The position numbers and the translations under genes are program-made. Shown piece by piece: positions 45,702-60,700 of a stretch of 64,000 nt of DNA (position 1 is its first letter; the number at the start of each line of letters is the position of its first letter). The notes beneath the pieces are model-generated. The model did not search any database. It saw only the letters and a program-made list of their open reading frames with translations, and was not told the origin of the DNA. Source of the DNA: Castor canadensis (taxonomy: Eukaryota > Chordata > Mammalia > Rodentia > Castoridae); the NCBI RefSeq assembly GCF_047511655.1, contig NC_133391.1:134634906-134698905 (forward strand). Direction: 5' to 3'.

Positions 45702-48700
45702 CTGTGAAGGCGATGACATAAAACTGTTACTACCCTGATTTGATCATTACTCAGTGAATACACGTGTCACATGTACTAACAAGATACTGTACCCAATAAA
45801 TACATACAATTAAAACAATGTTACGCCCATGGCTTATGTGGCCTGATGTCTTTGAGCCCCTTTGCTACCCACACTCTCTGCCATGCCCCAGGAGTCCTGA
45901 GGCTCTGAAGAGTGTGGTACAGGCTGCTGACCTGGTACTATCACCCACTTACTGAGAAAATTTATATCCAGAGTCCAACTGAATTGTCTAAAGGTAAAGT
46001 TTTCAGAATATACTTATTTGAAGATAAAACAAAATGTTAAGATTCCTGGATGAAAAAGAAGTTAAAAAAAAAAGAAATAGAGTTCTTACTGTTTTTCAAA
46101 GACATGAATGAGAAATCATAAACAAACTTGCATTTCTTGCATGATAGAGGACATGCCATATCATACTTAAGATGGCTGTTTTGAGGAAATTCAAGACAGG
46201 CCTTTGGAAACCCGGTATTTTAAAATATGAAGCTTTTCTTACCTTCCATAAAATTGCAACCAGAGCCATCAGCAAAAGGATTCCAGCAATTACACTTCCG
46301 ACTATAACTCCTATTGGTATTTCAGCTTTCTCATTGGGCTTCATTATCATAAGGGGAATCTGTAAGTACATGATTATGATCAAGTTACCTAATTTTAGCA
46401 CAGAAAAAAAAAAGTGAAGTGTTCCACTCCAATTCTGTAACCCTATAAATCCAGGTCCATAGCTCTACAAAGGTGACATGACTTGATCATGAAGACATTT
46501 CTCAAGCACTGTGCAGAACAATTTTTAGAGAAAATCTGTAAAATCCAGGTAAGGAATACAGGTTCTTCTTTTTTTTTTTTTTTTAGTTTCTCCTATTTAT
46601 TTGCATCAGTATTTCATGGCTATGTCATGTCTGGCAGCATCAGATGTTTTAATTATTATGAAATAGGAACTTCAGTTTCTGTCAGACATTTTCACCATCA
46701 AGCAAAAGCCAACTATGGTGGGGAGGGGAGTTGAAGAACACTTATCCCAGCTCCCTTGATATTCAACAACTTGGTATTTAGTTTCTAAAACACTGATTAT
46801 TCTTAAATCCCATTCACAGTTCATATCAATTGTTGGAAAAGCTGAGAAAGTATTTCAGGGCTCGGGTTGACTTTTCCAGTGATGACCTTGGCCTTGAGGA
46901 CAAGTGCCTTTTGATGTCCACTTCCTAGCAATCTTTGTGGTGCTGTAATGGAATGATGCCCCCAAAAATTTTAACAGTAACACTTCACATTCTTCTTTTT
47001 ATTTTTCATTGGGTAAAGATTCTCAAGCATTTCCTTCACAAAATTCTTAATATTAGTAATAAATATTTTAGAAGAAAACAAGGGCACAATACCTAATTGA
47101 TTTACTGTTAAATTGCAGTGGCAATGAAACTGCTTTTTTGTCATGTAATTTGAGTTGAATAAACAGAAAATTGGCCTTAGTGAGTGTACTTTTCTTCATT
47201 TGTGACTTCAAAAGCTAAAATGAAATTGTTCATAAATTTATAAATATAGTTACTATGAATTCATGTAATTCATTGCATACTGGTAGTCAAATGCCTACTC
47301 CTCTGTATGCTAGAGTTTCCTAATTTGGGGTCTATGGATCTGTCGTGATCCATGAATACAAAATTTTTGTGTATCAGATTTTTAAGTGGGCCTGGGATTC
47401 AAATAGGTAATCACTTGTCTTCCTATGGAGATGTGTCAATTTATTGTTTGGATAAGAAACATTCAAAGTATCTAAATTATTTGGATTAAAAATATTTCAT
47501 AGACACAAGTAAAAGTTGGCCCCTTATTTATTAGTACTTCTCAGAGAAAAACCAAAAAAATAAAAATCTAATGGGGTTATGAAAAATATTAATTTGAATT
47601 TTCAATGAATATGTCTAAGACTGCTTTCTAGAAAACAGACTACAGCATATTGTTTGAACACTAAATTTTTTAAAGTGAGCTCTTAAAAAATCTATAGTAA
47701 TTTCTCCCTAGGCTAAGTTCAGAGCAGTTCAACTCTGAAGTCTGTGCATTTCCTTTGGCTCTATTTCTTACTTTCCATGCCCAGCCTCTGGAAAGAGGGT
47801 GTGGGCTTTCACCGAGGTTTTTAAACGAGACAGGAAAGTGTCCTTTATTGTTTGGAATCATTTTCCCTGGGACAAGAGGGGGACAACAGTGCTGTGAGCT
47901 TTCAGACATTGAGAGAGACCCAGAGTTCACCCCACACATTGGCTTTTTAACCATGTCTGCAGGCTGGAGCAGCTGGATGGGGGCCAGTTGCCCAGCTGGC
48001 CTTGGGGGCAGTCCTGAGCTGGTTTCCAGCTCTTAACAAAAGCTTTGGGAGGAAAATGCTCAGGGCTCTGCCAGCAGATTAGTAGGGCATGGAAATCCTG
48101 CTACATCTAAAAATGACATGTGCTAACCAGAGTTTCAGTGCAAAGGAAAGTTGTCCACGCCAGCCCCTGAAACAGAGAGCCTTTGTTTTCTGTCAAAGTA
48201 CACTTCTCTGAAGAACCATTTTTTTTTATCGAGGGGAGCATTTATAGTTCTTTTTAATGTAAGATCATGAATGAACATGTCACAAAGTCTAAGTGTCTGA
48301 TTGTAAGACTCACTATTTATAAAAAAAATTTTAGTAAATACCTTATTAGGCATGCTTCAGCACATATCCTTAAAAATACTCCAAAACACAACTTATGACT
48401 TGCATAAGCATGACTTAGATTTTATAGCCTAAGATGCAGATGGTTTTGTATAGGCATACATAGGAGAAAGAAAAAGCTGGCAATACTGGTTTAGGCATGG
48501 AGAAGGGTCACCATGGTGTCCCAAATGAGACAGAGCCCTTCTGTTGTGCCTTTCTTTGGATCATCACTTCTAGGAAAGCCAGCTTTGCCAGCATGGGGGG
48601 CCTGGAGGAGGGAAAGTGTATCACTGAACTCTGAGCAGCAAACACTCTTGCCAATGCTCAGTGTATTAAACATCAATTCTCAGAGTTTTGGTAAGATACT

Positions 48701-51700
48701 TCTGCATGCATGTAGGTGAGAAGAATGAGGATGTGCTTTCACAAGTACAATCGCTACTCTAGGTAGGGAGGTGGTCACTCACCGTGACAGTGTTTTCTTC
48801 GATCACAAATATCTGAGGGTTATAGGTGTCGATTTCTGCAGCTGCAGTCAGCTGTACTGTCTGGAAAGTTGACTGGAACATAGGGGAAAGAAAATATTTT
48901 ATCTTAGCAGAACTAAATGCAGAAAACTCAGCAGATTTATGCTTTATTTTCTGGTGGAAAGTCACAAGAGCAAATGACAGTTCTGAAGACTCCCGAATCT
49001 TCCTGTGCTCATCAGAAGACACTGGGCAATGTTTAAAACATGCTGATTGTACCCTGCCACTGCAAACTAACTCAGACTCTGGGAGTGACATCCATACATG
49101 CGCCAGTGACTCAAACTTGAAAATGCTGGAAAGGAAAATGGTTTCTTAAATGAAGTTTTTAATTTGGGAAACACCATACTTAACATCTTTTGAAACTTTA
49201 TAAAGCTTGAGGCATGAAAGAAAATCACAAACAGTACTTTTACATCCCTACCTGCCTGAGTCACATGTAACGGAAAGTCAGTATTTATTTATTCTTCATA
49301 AATATTTTTATTAGTATATGATAGTTTTACAGTGGGCTTTGTTGGGACATTTTCATATGTATATATGAAATTAGACCCAAGTTTGGTTCATCCCTTACAT
49401 TATTCTACCTTCTTAAAATAACTTCGACAGGTTTCAATGTTCCATACTCATACATGTATAGAAAGTACCCCAGCCACATTCATCCTCCTTTACCCTCTGC
49501 ATTTACCCTTCTCCTCCCACTTATGCCCTCCCCTGAACATGATCTAGGAAAACCAATATTTAAAAGAGAATTTCTTTGATATATGTATGTAAAAACACAT
49601 TATATACATAATCGAACATGTCAAATGAACCCATTATTTTGTATAATTAATATATGCTGATTAACAAAGGAAAAAGTACACTTCAAGTTGATCATGCATG
49701 TCAACAGCAGATACCTTGAACCTTTTGTCATGTCACAGCTCATCAGGAATAATTTCAGATTCTCTAATCTACATGCTTCTATCAAATACACTAGTTATGG
49801 GGTAAAGATGTAGAAAGGGCATTTATTTTATGTTGATCTTACTAGTAGCCTCCTAATATGAAATGTTTACATGCATTCTTTATGTAATTACAGAGAACCT
49901 ATTTTTCAATGAAAACGTGATTGATGTGTGTATTTCACTGTTGATGTTAATATTTTCTCTATAAAGCTGATTGTGGGCCTGATGCTTATGGTGAAATAGA
50001 ATACAAGGCTCAACTCTTAGAGCTGTTTTTACATGTTCTGGCTATTAAGACTCAGTTTTTCTGGTTACTAGGGTACAAGATCCAATATACTCCATGAAGT
50101 AATTTGCTAAACTATATCTTGGAGCCAGCAAGAGAAAAGAGAATATATTTCCAAAAAGTGAACAATTTATTTCCTTCCTACTAACTCAGTCTCTGTTTGT
50201 TCTTAATTTTCTCAAGATGAAGATTGTATCATAAATTAATCCTGAGAAATGTTAAGTTGACTTGCACTGCTTCAAAAAAAAGGGTGCCAACAGAGAGCAG
50301 TATATTAGTGGGCCCTGATAAAGGAAATGAGATGGAGATCCATTTAGATTGGTTCTCCCATGTGGTCTTTGGAATATCCACTGTGTTGTTGAAATATCTG
50401 AAATCAAGGTGGTGAGGGGTAAAACACTGGACCTTCGTGAAGGAGGAAGCTGTGGAAGACTTGATGCACAATCATTCTCAAGGCTGTCTCCTCAGTGTAG
50501 CCAACATAACTGTGTTGAAGAAAGATAAGTAATGTACTTTCTATAAAGGATAATTATACACTTTCTAAGAAGTCTGCTCCCAGGAATGAAACTGCTGCTT
50601 CTGAAAACTACAAAAGGTAGTTTTCAAAAATCTTATGGTTAAAGTGATACAGTTTTAAGCAAACTCAAGAAAAACCAAATGCTTTTTTACAGAGCTGGTG
50701 TGACTGTACTTCGATGAGGAAAAGTTTTCCTTCCCAGTTAGTCAGGTTGCTATACAAACATTGTTCCTTAAATTCAAGGAGCCAAGAACCAATTGGTAAA
50801 ACTAAGCACCAAACTTCAGCAGCTAGAAAGGCGGTACAACCAACAGCATATGTCACGTCTTACAGGACTTAGAATTGTCCTGAAGGCTTTGAAGCACAAG
50901 TAACAAGAAAACAAAAGAAAGCAAGCAAAAGGGAAATCCAATTATGTATTTTTTCCTAATCTTTTATTACTCCTTTTGATGTCATGTTTTTATTCAAGAA
51001 TATTTGACTCCAGGGATAAGTCAGAGGGAGCACATTTCTCTAAGCATACACAAAACTCCGTAGCAGGGGATGGAGATTACAGGAAATCATGAAATGGTGA
51101 GAAGCTAGGAAGTAGAGTATTGTTGTAAGCACCTTGAGAAAAAATCCAGTGAAAGCCACATGGGCCCCCAGGAAGTTTCAGACTAATTTTTATTTTGCCA
51201 CCTAAATCTTTGACAAAACAAAGAGCTGGTTACTCAAGAAGTCCACTTTAAGGAGGCTGGCCTATAATTTTTTTTATGCCAGACTGAAATCCAGCTACCC
51301 AAATTCATGCTGAAACTATTACTAGGATAGACTTATAACTCCTATGGGAAGGAAAACACTGACAGTGTTATGGCATGTTCTTTCACTTCTCCTATGGATT
51401 GAAATGACTTAAAAGTTGTGTTCTTATTCAGCTCTTTCAGCAGAGGAAGGACAAAACAGGAGAGCAGAGTAGTTACCCACGAAGATGGACCCGTATGCTG
51501 GATTGAATCACTGGATGATTTGAGATCAGTCAATCAGCTGAGAACTCAAGGAGATGGAAGACACATGCATCTTGATGTGGGTGTGGTGGAGATGATTGGA
51601 AAGAGGGAAATGTGGGGACAAGCAGACACCATTTGTATCCAAGGACAGCAGAAGGTAACCTTGATGCTATTCCTGTAGATGTCTTAGGTTGAGATGGAGT

Positions 51701-54700
51701 CTAAGAAGCAAATCTTTTCATGAGGCACAGCCAGAGTGGGTGAGCATTGGAAAGAGATGTCAGCATACTGCTTTCCAGAGTATAAATGCTCTGGGTTACT
51801 TGGGCCCTGGTGACTAGCCATAACACCATTTCCTCAAAGGGTAAGGACTTCGTTGATGAGCCAAATAAATAAAGCTGGTACTTACTGCAGCAAAAGTCCC
51901 ATTCCAAACTCTGGTTGTCACATTGATGAAGTACTCTCTTTTTTTGTGAAGGTCTTTCAGCCAGCATGTGACATTCCTACAGGTAACAGTTCTGCAGTTC
52001 TTTCAGGTGGGAGTCAATAATAAAAGAAGGGAGTTAGCATGGGTGTAAAAATAAGGCTTACATTTTACAAAGATAGATAAAATCCAGTGCTTGGAAGGAT
52101 CTAGGGAAACATTTAATCTGATGAGTTATTAGTACTTATAACTGTTTTTCAGGAGACTTTCTGGTACTGTCTCAAGATGTAAAAAGTACACGTTTTGCCT
52201 CAGTCATTTCCTGTCTATATATAGCCTAAGGAGATAGTCAGAAGTGTGCTTACTTACTGCACTACTATTTCTGAGATTAAAACGAAAAAATCAACTCATG
52301 ATTATTAACAAGTTAAGTATCTAGGAGTGCTGGCTCATGCCTGAAATTTCACCTACTCGGGAGGCAGAGATAGGAGGATCACAGTTTAAAGCCAGCATGG
52401 GCAAAAAGTTAGCAAAACTCTATTTCAAAAACAAAATACAAACCAGGTATGGGAGTTCATGTCTATAGTTCCAGCTAATCAGGAGGCAGAAGTAAGAGGA
52501 TTTTTGTCCAAGACCTGCCCCTGGAAAAAATGCAACATGCTATCTGAAACAAAACTAAAGCAAAAAGGCCTGGGGGCATAGCTTAACTGGAAAAGTGCTT
52601 GCCTAGCAAGCATGAGGCCCTGAATTCAAATTCCAGTACTGACAAAACAAGCAAACATGAAACAATGTACTGCATAAGAAAATTATTGAACATAAACAAC
52701 ATGTAGTACAATTTAGTCATTAAACCAAATGATAAAGGTGAATTTCTTAGACTAAAAAAATTGATAGTAAAAGAATCAGTGCCTGCCAGGGTTTAGAGAG
52801 GAGGAGGGATCAATAGGCAGAGCACAGATTTTTAAGGCAGTGAAACTACTCCCTAAGAAACAGGTCATTTATACATTTGTCAAAATTCATAGTGTAAAAA
52901 AACAAAAATGGGAAGATAGAACAGGTCATGTCCAAGGGTGAGTAAAAGTAGGAAGGTGAGGGAAAACAGAGAAGATGAAGAAGGGCTAATATGGTTGACA
53001 TACTTTATGTGTATGAAAATAGATCAATGAAACCAGTGGAAATGGTTCTAGGAAGGAGCGGGATTTGAGGGAGAATGATGAGGGAGGGTTGAATCTAATT
53101 AAGATACATTTTAAGCATGTTTGTAAATGTCACAATGAAACTCCCCTGCAAACTAATATATGCTAAGTAGAGTGTAAAAAATCTGTAATGTGGATTTTTT
53201 CAGTGTTAACAGTGAATCCTAACATAAAATATAGAACTTGATGTGTCAAATATAGGATGATGATGTGTCAATGTAGGTTCATCAACTGTAACCAATGCAT
53301 CACTGTCACTCTGGGTCAGCGTTTTGATAGTGGAGAAGGCCATGAGAATGTAGGGACTCCCTGTATGGAAAATTCCTGTAAATTACACACAATTTTGCTA
53401 TAAACTGATTAAAAATTAGGCTATTTAAAAATAGTCTATGACACATTGTCCTGTCACAGACCAAAAGATAACATGGCCCTTTTATTTAAAAGCCTACATA
53501 TATAGCTATATGTGAACTAATGCACATTGGAAAAAACTCTTTTATTCTCATATTTTTCTGTTTCTCTCATTCTTCACAAAATAAAACAACTGCAGTGAAA
53601 GAAAGCAAAGAAATGTCAATATTCTGATAGGGGAGAGCTGATGTTTGGTTTAGGGTTTATTGCTTGCTAGATGTCTACTTACTTGAATACTTAATATGTG
53701 CCAAGCACCATGCTAGATGCTAGCCCAATCTCTTTCCCAAAGAAGAGAGAGTAGAAGGTAATACAATCTTGAAAAGCAGAGGAGGGAAGCATTCAGCCCT
53801 AAGACATTGGTGATTATGTGGAAGGGGAATTCAAGGAGCTTCATCTGTGTAGCACAACCCCAGTTTCCTCACAGCTCTTTGGAATGTTTCCAAAGTGCAC
53901 AATGCACAAACAGTAGTTTCCCATGTGTCCTTTTGATGCCATGAATGGTGGACATGTATTTTGTTAGTAATGGCATAAGTAATAATTCCAATAACATAAC
54001 CTTGAGAAGGTACTTTCTAAATCCCAGTTCACACCAGCCATCGCAGGCAAAATAAGAAAACTCTTTGACATCAGCTGATTGGAGAGAAACAAATGCCTTG
54101 ATTCTGGTAGACAAACACTGATTAGCTGAAAGGCGCTTCACTGATAAACCAGTCCTCACCAGTTCTTTTATTTGCCGGAAATTTTCACTCTTGAAAGACA
54201 CAGAAGAAAGTCTCTGTCCTATTTTCATTGGATTTATTTCTGCTTTACAACTGATGTCACCTGCCTACAAAGAAGAACACCATGTCAGATTTAGGAAGCA
54301 ACATGTTTTTTCAACATTCTTTCAGCATGTTGGGAAATCCTACTGTCACATGCCAGGCAGGGAAGGAAGGGGCTGTTAGGCTTCTTTCACTGTGCTTACT
54401 GGCCCAAGTTTTTGTTCTTGCTAGGCTAAACCCTGTAGATTTCAAACCTGCTGATGTGAATTGATGAGGCAGGCTAGGTTTTTACAGCCTGTTGTGGTTT
54501 AGATGTGGTTTGTCCCCTGAAGTTCACGTTGGATGCTTGGTGCCATGGTGGCAGTGTTGAGAGGGGATGGGACCTTTAAGGGTTGGGGCCTAGTAGGAGG
54601 TCTATTGGCTAATTGGTGGGGGGGGGCATATGTTAAAAAGCAATTGTGGAATTCCAGTCCTCTAGTTTCCAATTTGGTGATGTGCTTGTACTCTCTATTT

Positions 54701-57700
54701 CTCTCTTGCACTCTCACATTCTCCTACCATCTGTACATCACACCTCTTTATAAGGTGGCTAGGGTGATAAAAATAAATAGCTAGGGCTGAGTATTACCCA
54801 GTGGAATTCCAGACTGGCTGGTTGACGAATAGCTACTAATTGTGGCTCTGTGGACTTATTAAGCACCCATAGTAGATTCAACCTCTCCTCAGATTTCTCT
54901 CCTAACAGGACCCTAGCAAACTCAAATCATCACTTGGGAAAAACAGGGATTTGGGAATAATTTCTGCCATCTGTAAATACCAAGAATCAGATATTTATTT
55001 TCCTCTAACAGTATTCTGCTTCTAATATGAAATTAAATGTTAGTTAATTGGCACCCAGTATGAATAGGTGTTATCTTTTGCTTCTCAACTATAAAATGTC
55101 AGACACAATTGCCCCAAACTCATGGGTTATTTCCACCTTGAAAGTACACATTATATACACACATACACAAAACACACACACACATGTGTGTTTTGTGTAT
55201 GTGTGTGTATAGTGAGAGAGAACAAAATTGTATTAGTCTGTTTGAGGGGACTGCAGGAGTATGGGAGGCGGGAGAGATAAAGAAAATGTTAAGGAATAAA
55301 AAATATTGAGACAACCCATCTACATATGAACATATTAAAATGACCTGTACTGTAAGTTGTTAAATATTAGGGAAGCATGGAGATAGAGAATGGTAAGTAG
55401 TGGGAAGGGAGGGGGTCAATTTGATTAAAGCATGATCTATACATATCTGAAATACCAAGGCAAAACATCTTTGGATTATCAATATACATCTGAAAAATTA
55501 AGGAATGGAAGGAAAAATAGGTCTTTTCCAGAGGAGGGGACCAGTCAGAGGGGGTGGGCACAAGGAAAGTGGGAATGAGGGTAAATAAATTTTGTATTCA
55601 TATCTGAAGATAGAAGAATGAAACCTTTTGAAATAGTTCTAAGAAGGGGGAAAGGGGAGAAGAGGGAGAATGACAAAGGGAGGAAATCTAAATAAGATAT
55701 ATTATAATTTCATATGTAAATATCACAGTATGTTCTCCGATACAGCTATTATATTTCAAAATATAATTTTAAAATATTTTCAAATATTTTAAAAGTAAAC
55801 ATTTTTATAGGCAAATTTGTTATCCTTACCTGGTCTGTGTCCACCCCAGTCAGGTACATTAGTGGGTTTTTTTCTTTGGTGTACTCAGGGATGTGGATGA
55901 CTACAGATACCATGCTTACTGGAACACTTCCTGTTGTTACCTACACAGGGAAGAAAGAACTCCCCAATCACATGTGATGCCCATGATGCAAGGAAAATGA
56001 GCAGTAAGCCCCAGGTTGATGAGGGGAAACTATAAAGTAGTATCAACTGCAACTGACTGGTGGCATGTGTTGGGTAAGGAAGATCTCTCTATGCTTCAGT
56101 TTCCCAGCTGTAAAATAAAAATAACCAGAAATTCAGTAGGTATGGGCTGGTCTACCACCTGTTCTCACTGATGGAGTTTCTGTTTTAATTGGCTAGTGCC
56201 AACACCCTATTGTTATTAAAAATTTTAAATAGTATCTCTAAGAATAATAAGAGTACTGACCTTACAACTAGTCTTGAAATTAAATTAAATAATTTATATA
56301 TAACTAAGTGATATATATTTCACCAATACTTATTGAATGTTTTATGAATGTTATCTGCTTTTCCTGTGAGTTGATTCAATATCCTATTAAAGAATGTGGC
56401 TACCAAATACCATCCACATTTTATAAATTCCAGTATCTGGATAACAAATTAAGATTTTGTATATTTTTTTTAAAATAATAAAACTACAGGGTAAGCAGTT
56501 TTTCAAAGGACTAGTAGGAGATATTAAAAAAGTCATCACTCAAGGTGGTGGGTGACTTTTTATTTTCCAAAGTTTCTGTAAATGTTATACTATAGAAAAG
56601 TCACTCTTCCACAACTTAACTGATTACAATCTTTAGATTAATAGTTGCTTGCTCATAGATACTCACAGTCATAGTCTAATGAACTTGACTGAGAATATAT
56701 GTAGATACTACTTATTGTGAATGTGCAAAACCCATATTTGTACTCTATACAATTGGTGAGCTTCTCAAACAGAAATAGTTTCCCAAAATCAATTTATGTA
56801 ATGATTTTCCTCTGAGGAAATTTGCCCATAGTAATAGCACTGTAGTGATGCCTTGTCTGTTAATGTTGAACTTTTGTCTTGTCTCTGACACATCACTAAG
56901 CACAGAGCCTCAAATTTACATATATATTATCTATCCCAGTGTATCTCAATGTATGGCAACTGTACCAGCATTATCAGTATTGTCACTTGGGAACTTGTTA
57001 GAAATGCACATTTTTAGTCTCACACCAGACGTATTTAATCAAAAACTCTGGGGATGAAACCCAGCAACCTGTGTTTTAATAAACCTTCAGATTATATTAA
57101 TGTGCACTCAAGTTTGAGAATCACTGGTGTATTTCAACTTCATTTTATTTTCTTCTGTTGCCAGACCAATTTTTTTTCTTTCTTCTTCTTTCTGACTTGC
57201 TGTAATTACAAGTTTACCAACCTTAAGGGAAAAGATGAATTTTGGACCAATCTCTTCCAAATTGTGCACAATAGAAGGAACATTCTCATTTGAGGAGACT
57301 TCATAAAAATTTATGTTGGTGGATCTGTTGGATGACATTTGTAAAGCCAAATTTTTAGTTTTGCTAATGTTCTTGAGTATTAAAATCTTCTATTTAAGTA
57401 TCTTCTGGCTTACATTACAAGGAAAACGTTTTACTTTAGTTATAAAAGCACAAAATGACTACTTTACATCAACTTTTTAGGTTCTGCATATGAAAGAAAA
57501 TATGACATTTGTCTTTCTGTGTCTGACAAGAGTCTGGGAAGGATAGAGATGGAAATGCCAGTTTCCTCTACTTTTATCATTATGCCTTCTATGTATGTGC
57601 TGAATTATTGCTCTATACTCATCTATATTATAAGAATTTTAAAGTGCTAAATAAAAATGAATGCTTGTTCTGGTCTATGTACCAATGATGTTTTTCAAGG

Positions 57701-60700
57701 TAAAAAATTCCCTTCCAAACATATCCCTTTATAGTCATTCTGTAGAGATTCTTTGTGTCATATGTCTGCCAGTTGTCATGTTTCTAAAATAAGTACAAAA
57801 TTATTACTATATAATTGACAGTGGAACTTTTCTCAAAATTGATACTACATTGCCTGGTATTTAACATTGTGGACACTCAGTCCTTGATTAATTAGCAGAT
57901 TTATAAACCAAAGTTTCCACTTGGTATGGCTCGAACATAATGATGGGGTACCAGGTATTAGTGCCTGCATTATTCATTAGTGGATGAATAATGCACTTTA
58001 CTAATCCTTCTTCCTATCTGTCTCTAGTTCCAATCCAGCTATAATAGTTTGAAGCTGAATTGAGCTGATCAAATCTGCTTCCACCATAAATGGGACCACG
58101 TTTAAGATGGATGACCCAGAAATTTTATTAAGCTAAATCTAGAGGCATTTACCTTGATGTCTTTGCCTGGGAATGCCAACTACTGTCTGCATGTAGAGTA
58201 ATATAGAGTAATGGTTAGGTCATAGGAACCCCCACAGAACCACTCAGACTGGAATGAAACTGGACATATCCCATATTCTCACTTTGTTCTGGTGCTCTGA
58301 GGCTGGACTGAAACCAGGACAGCTTGTTTGGGTTGAGGATGTGGAGAAACAGGTGTCAGGAAATGTACTATGCATGTCTTCTCCATGTATTCCCAATGGA
58401 CAGTTTATCTTAATTATAGGATGTTGATTCTCTTTCCTAAAAAATTGAACTGGACATTTTCTGAGATATACATTTTTGGGTTTTGTACTGAATCCTCCCC
58501 CTCTTTCTTCTTCTCTTCCTCCCTCTCCCTCCCCCTTCTCTCTTTTTGCCTTACAAAAGCTGTTTCTCAAAAGGAAAATATATCATAGGGAAACTCATGT
58601 GGGATTTGCCAAAGCTATATATGTGAGGGGAAACAATGATTTGTCAGCCTTACATGGAAAATGGGAAAACTGATTAGGATTTGAAACAGAAAGCCTGACT
58701 ACGTATATATAAATTATTCTCACTGCCTTCCAGAAGACCCAAACAGGGCCATTTTCTAAACTGATTAATATGTTCTGCTTTTTGAATTTTAAAGAGATCT
58801 GACATTTGTCACTAAAGTTACTAAAGTTTTCCCTAAGTTACTAAAATGCTGATCATAAATGTTGATCAATATATTTATAGTTGCAGTTAGCTATACTTAA
58901 GGGGGATCCTGTTACAAAAGTAATTCTACTATTACTATTTTCACCCATAATATTTATACAATATAACTAAAAATTTACACAGTTGAAAAATGATCACTAA
59001 GGAATATACTCAAGAAATTGAATAGGACTTTTCTCAAAAGTTTGCAAAGATGTTTCATAAAGTTTTTGTTTCACTATTGCTTGTGATGGTTAAATGAACA
59101 AAATAAAAATGCGAAACAACCAAATATCTCACTAATATTGGAATAGTTATATAAATTATGATCCATCTAGCAACAGAATAAATTAATGTATGTCCTGAAT
59201 AAGTGGACTATTACAGGGAGGTAAGGAAGGTTGACCTTTCATTTCATAGAAAATGTTTGGATGTTCTATTACATTTATTGCTTTTCTTTTTAAAAACCTC
59301 TGAAGAATTATCTGAGTATAGGATTAGGTGCTATTTTAGCTATTTTAACTTTTATTCTTTATAATATTCCATAGTTAAACTTCACTATATATTTTAAAGA
59401 ACACTGGACTGTATTAGAATCCAGTCACAAAAATGCAGAGCTAAGATGTCCATTAGTAAATGTGAGGTCCTATTTCAATCTTATATTCATTTCATGTTAA
59501 AATATCTGAAAAAAATTGGCCACCACAGGACAGTAGAATCACAAAAAGGCTGTATTAACAAAAAGTGTTTAGGAAAAGAAAGAGTGAGAAGAAAAAAATT
59601 CAGGTGATGTGGCAATACTAACCCCTGTGGCTACATTTGTTTTCAATCACTTATTTTTGCAACTGGGAATCCTTTGAAATCATAGTCACTGATTAATTTT
59701 TCAGGGATGGGTGGTTTGGGCTATATTTTGTTTGTACTTGTACTTTTGAAACTTGCTTGATACAGAAGCATTTTTCTCATCTTTGCTAATGTGTCTCAAG
59801 CTCCAGACAGTGACATATTTTCCTTTTTCTTTTTGCTTAGTGATTTATTGTATGATCGAAATATTCCATGCTTTTAGCAGCTGGGGTGGTGAAGCAGGAG
59901 TAAGAGAAGCCTGATTTCATGGGACTTCTTGGGGAAACTCTGCTGCATGTTTTTCAGGGGTCATTGGTTTGTGCAGGGAAGCTGCTCGGTACTTCACCAG
60001 GGAGAGGATTCTGGTTACTAGGCTTGGAAGTAGGCAGCCCCTGGGCCCATGCACCTGTATGGCTGCGCTCCAGTGTGTCTGTGTCATGAACCAGCCTGTG
60101 AATTAAGCTGCTAACAACCTATTTACACCTGTCCCTTGGAACAATTCAAGATAACAGCAATCTTTTAATCACTGCTCTCAGGTTTACTTGCTTTGGGAAG
60201 GGAAGAAAGAGGAATAAAGCATTTCTTCACGAATGACTTCCTTTGGAAAATCCCTCATTTCCTCTTGGTTGGAAGAAAACCCCAATCACTTGCATCAGAA
60301 ATTTTCCACTCAGAAACTAGACTGGTCTAGTTTCTAGTCATAGTTTCTATGACTCCCTTGAATATGTGTTGACCTCTTAGGTGCAAAGTATGGTGCTGGG
60401 GGCTTCCATGTTCCAGGGGATCCACTTCCATGTGAATATTTGTTGACACCTCACATGCACAGTAGGAAGTAGGCAGTGAGTAGAAAGTGCTACAAATTCT
60501 CAGGGCTCCTAGAGTCTGTTTCAACATCTTGGGAAGGTTTGCACCTCCACTGAAGATCTACAGGGGAGTTTCCCCATGGCATAGGGCAAAATGTGTTTTT
60601 CTGTGTTTCTGGTGCTGTTCTAAGTCAATTAAGCTAAAGAGTTGCTCAAGGTCTTCTTAGGCCACTAATTTGCCTGAGGACTTCTCTTTCAGTTGACAAG

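Larger units (their letters stand above)
52000..54159 (-). other. ITGA2: ITGA2 intron
   Basis: 2.2 kb. It holds the B1-B1-ID SINE (52317-52650) and a dispersed-repeat copy (52900-53165). The 119-codon frame at 53869-54228 is the next exon read through its donor. Confidence 0.8.
54265..55829 (-). other. ITGA2: ITGA2 intron
   Basis: 1.6 kb with a MaLR-like LTR remnant (54489-54790), a CA/TG hairpin (55154-55211) and a dispersed-repeat copy (55370-55755). Confidence 0.8.

Noticed and set aside
46096-46401. 101-codon minus-strand frame as a small membrane protein
   Set aside because: It is the ITGA2 transmembrane exon plus flanking intron on both sides.
53869-54228. 119-codon minus-strand frame as a separate gene
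   Set aside because: Its N-terminal part is ITGA2 exon 54160-54264 and the rest is intron read past the gtgagg donor.
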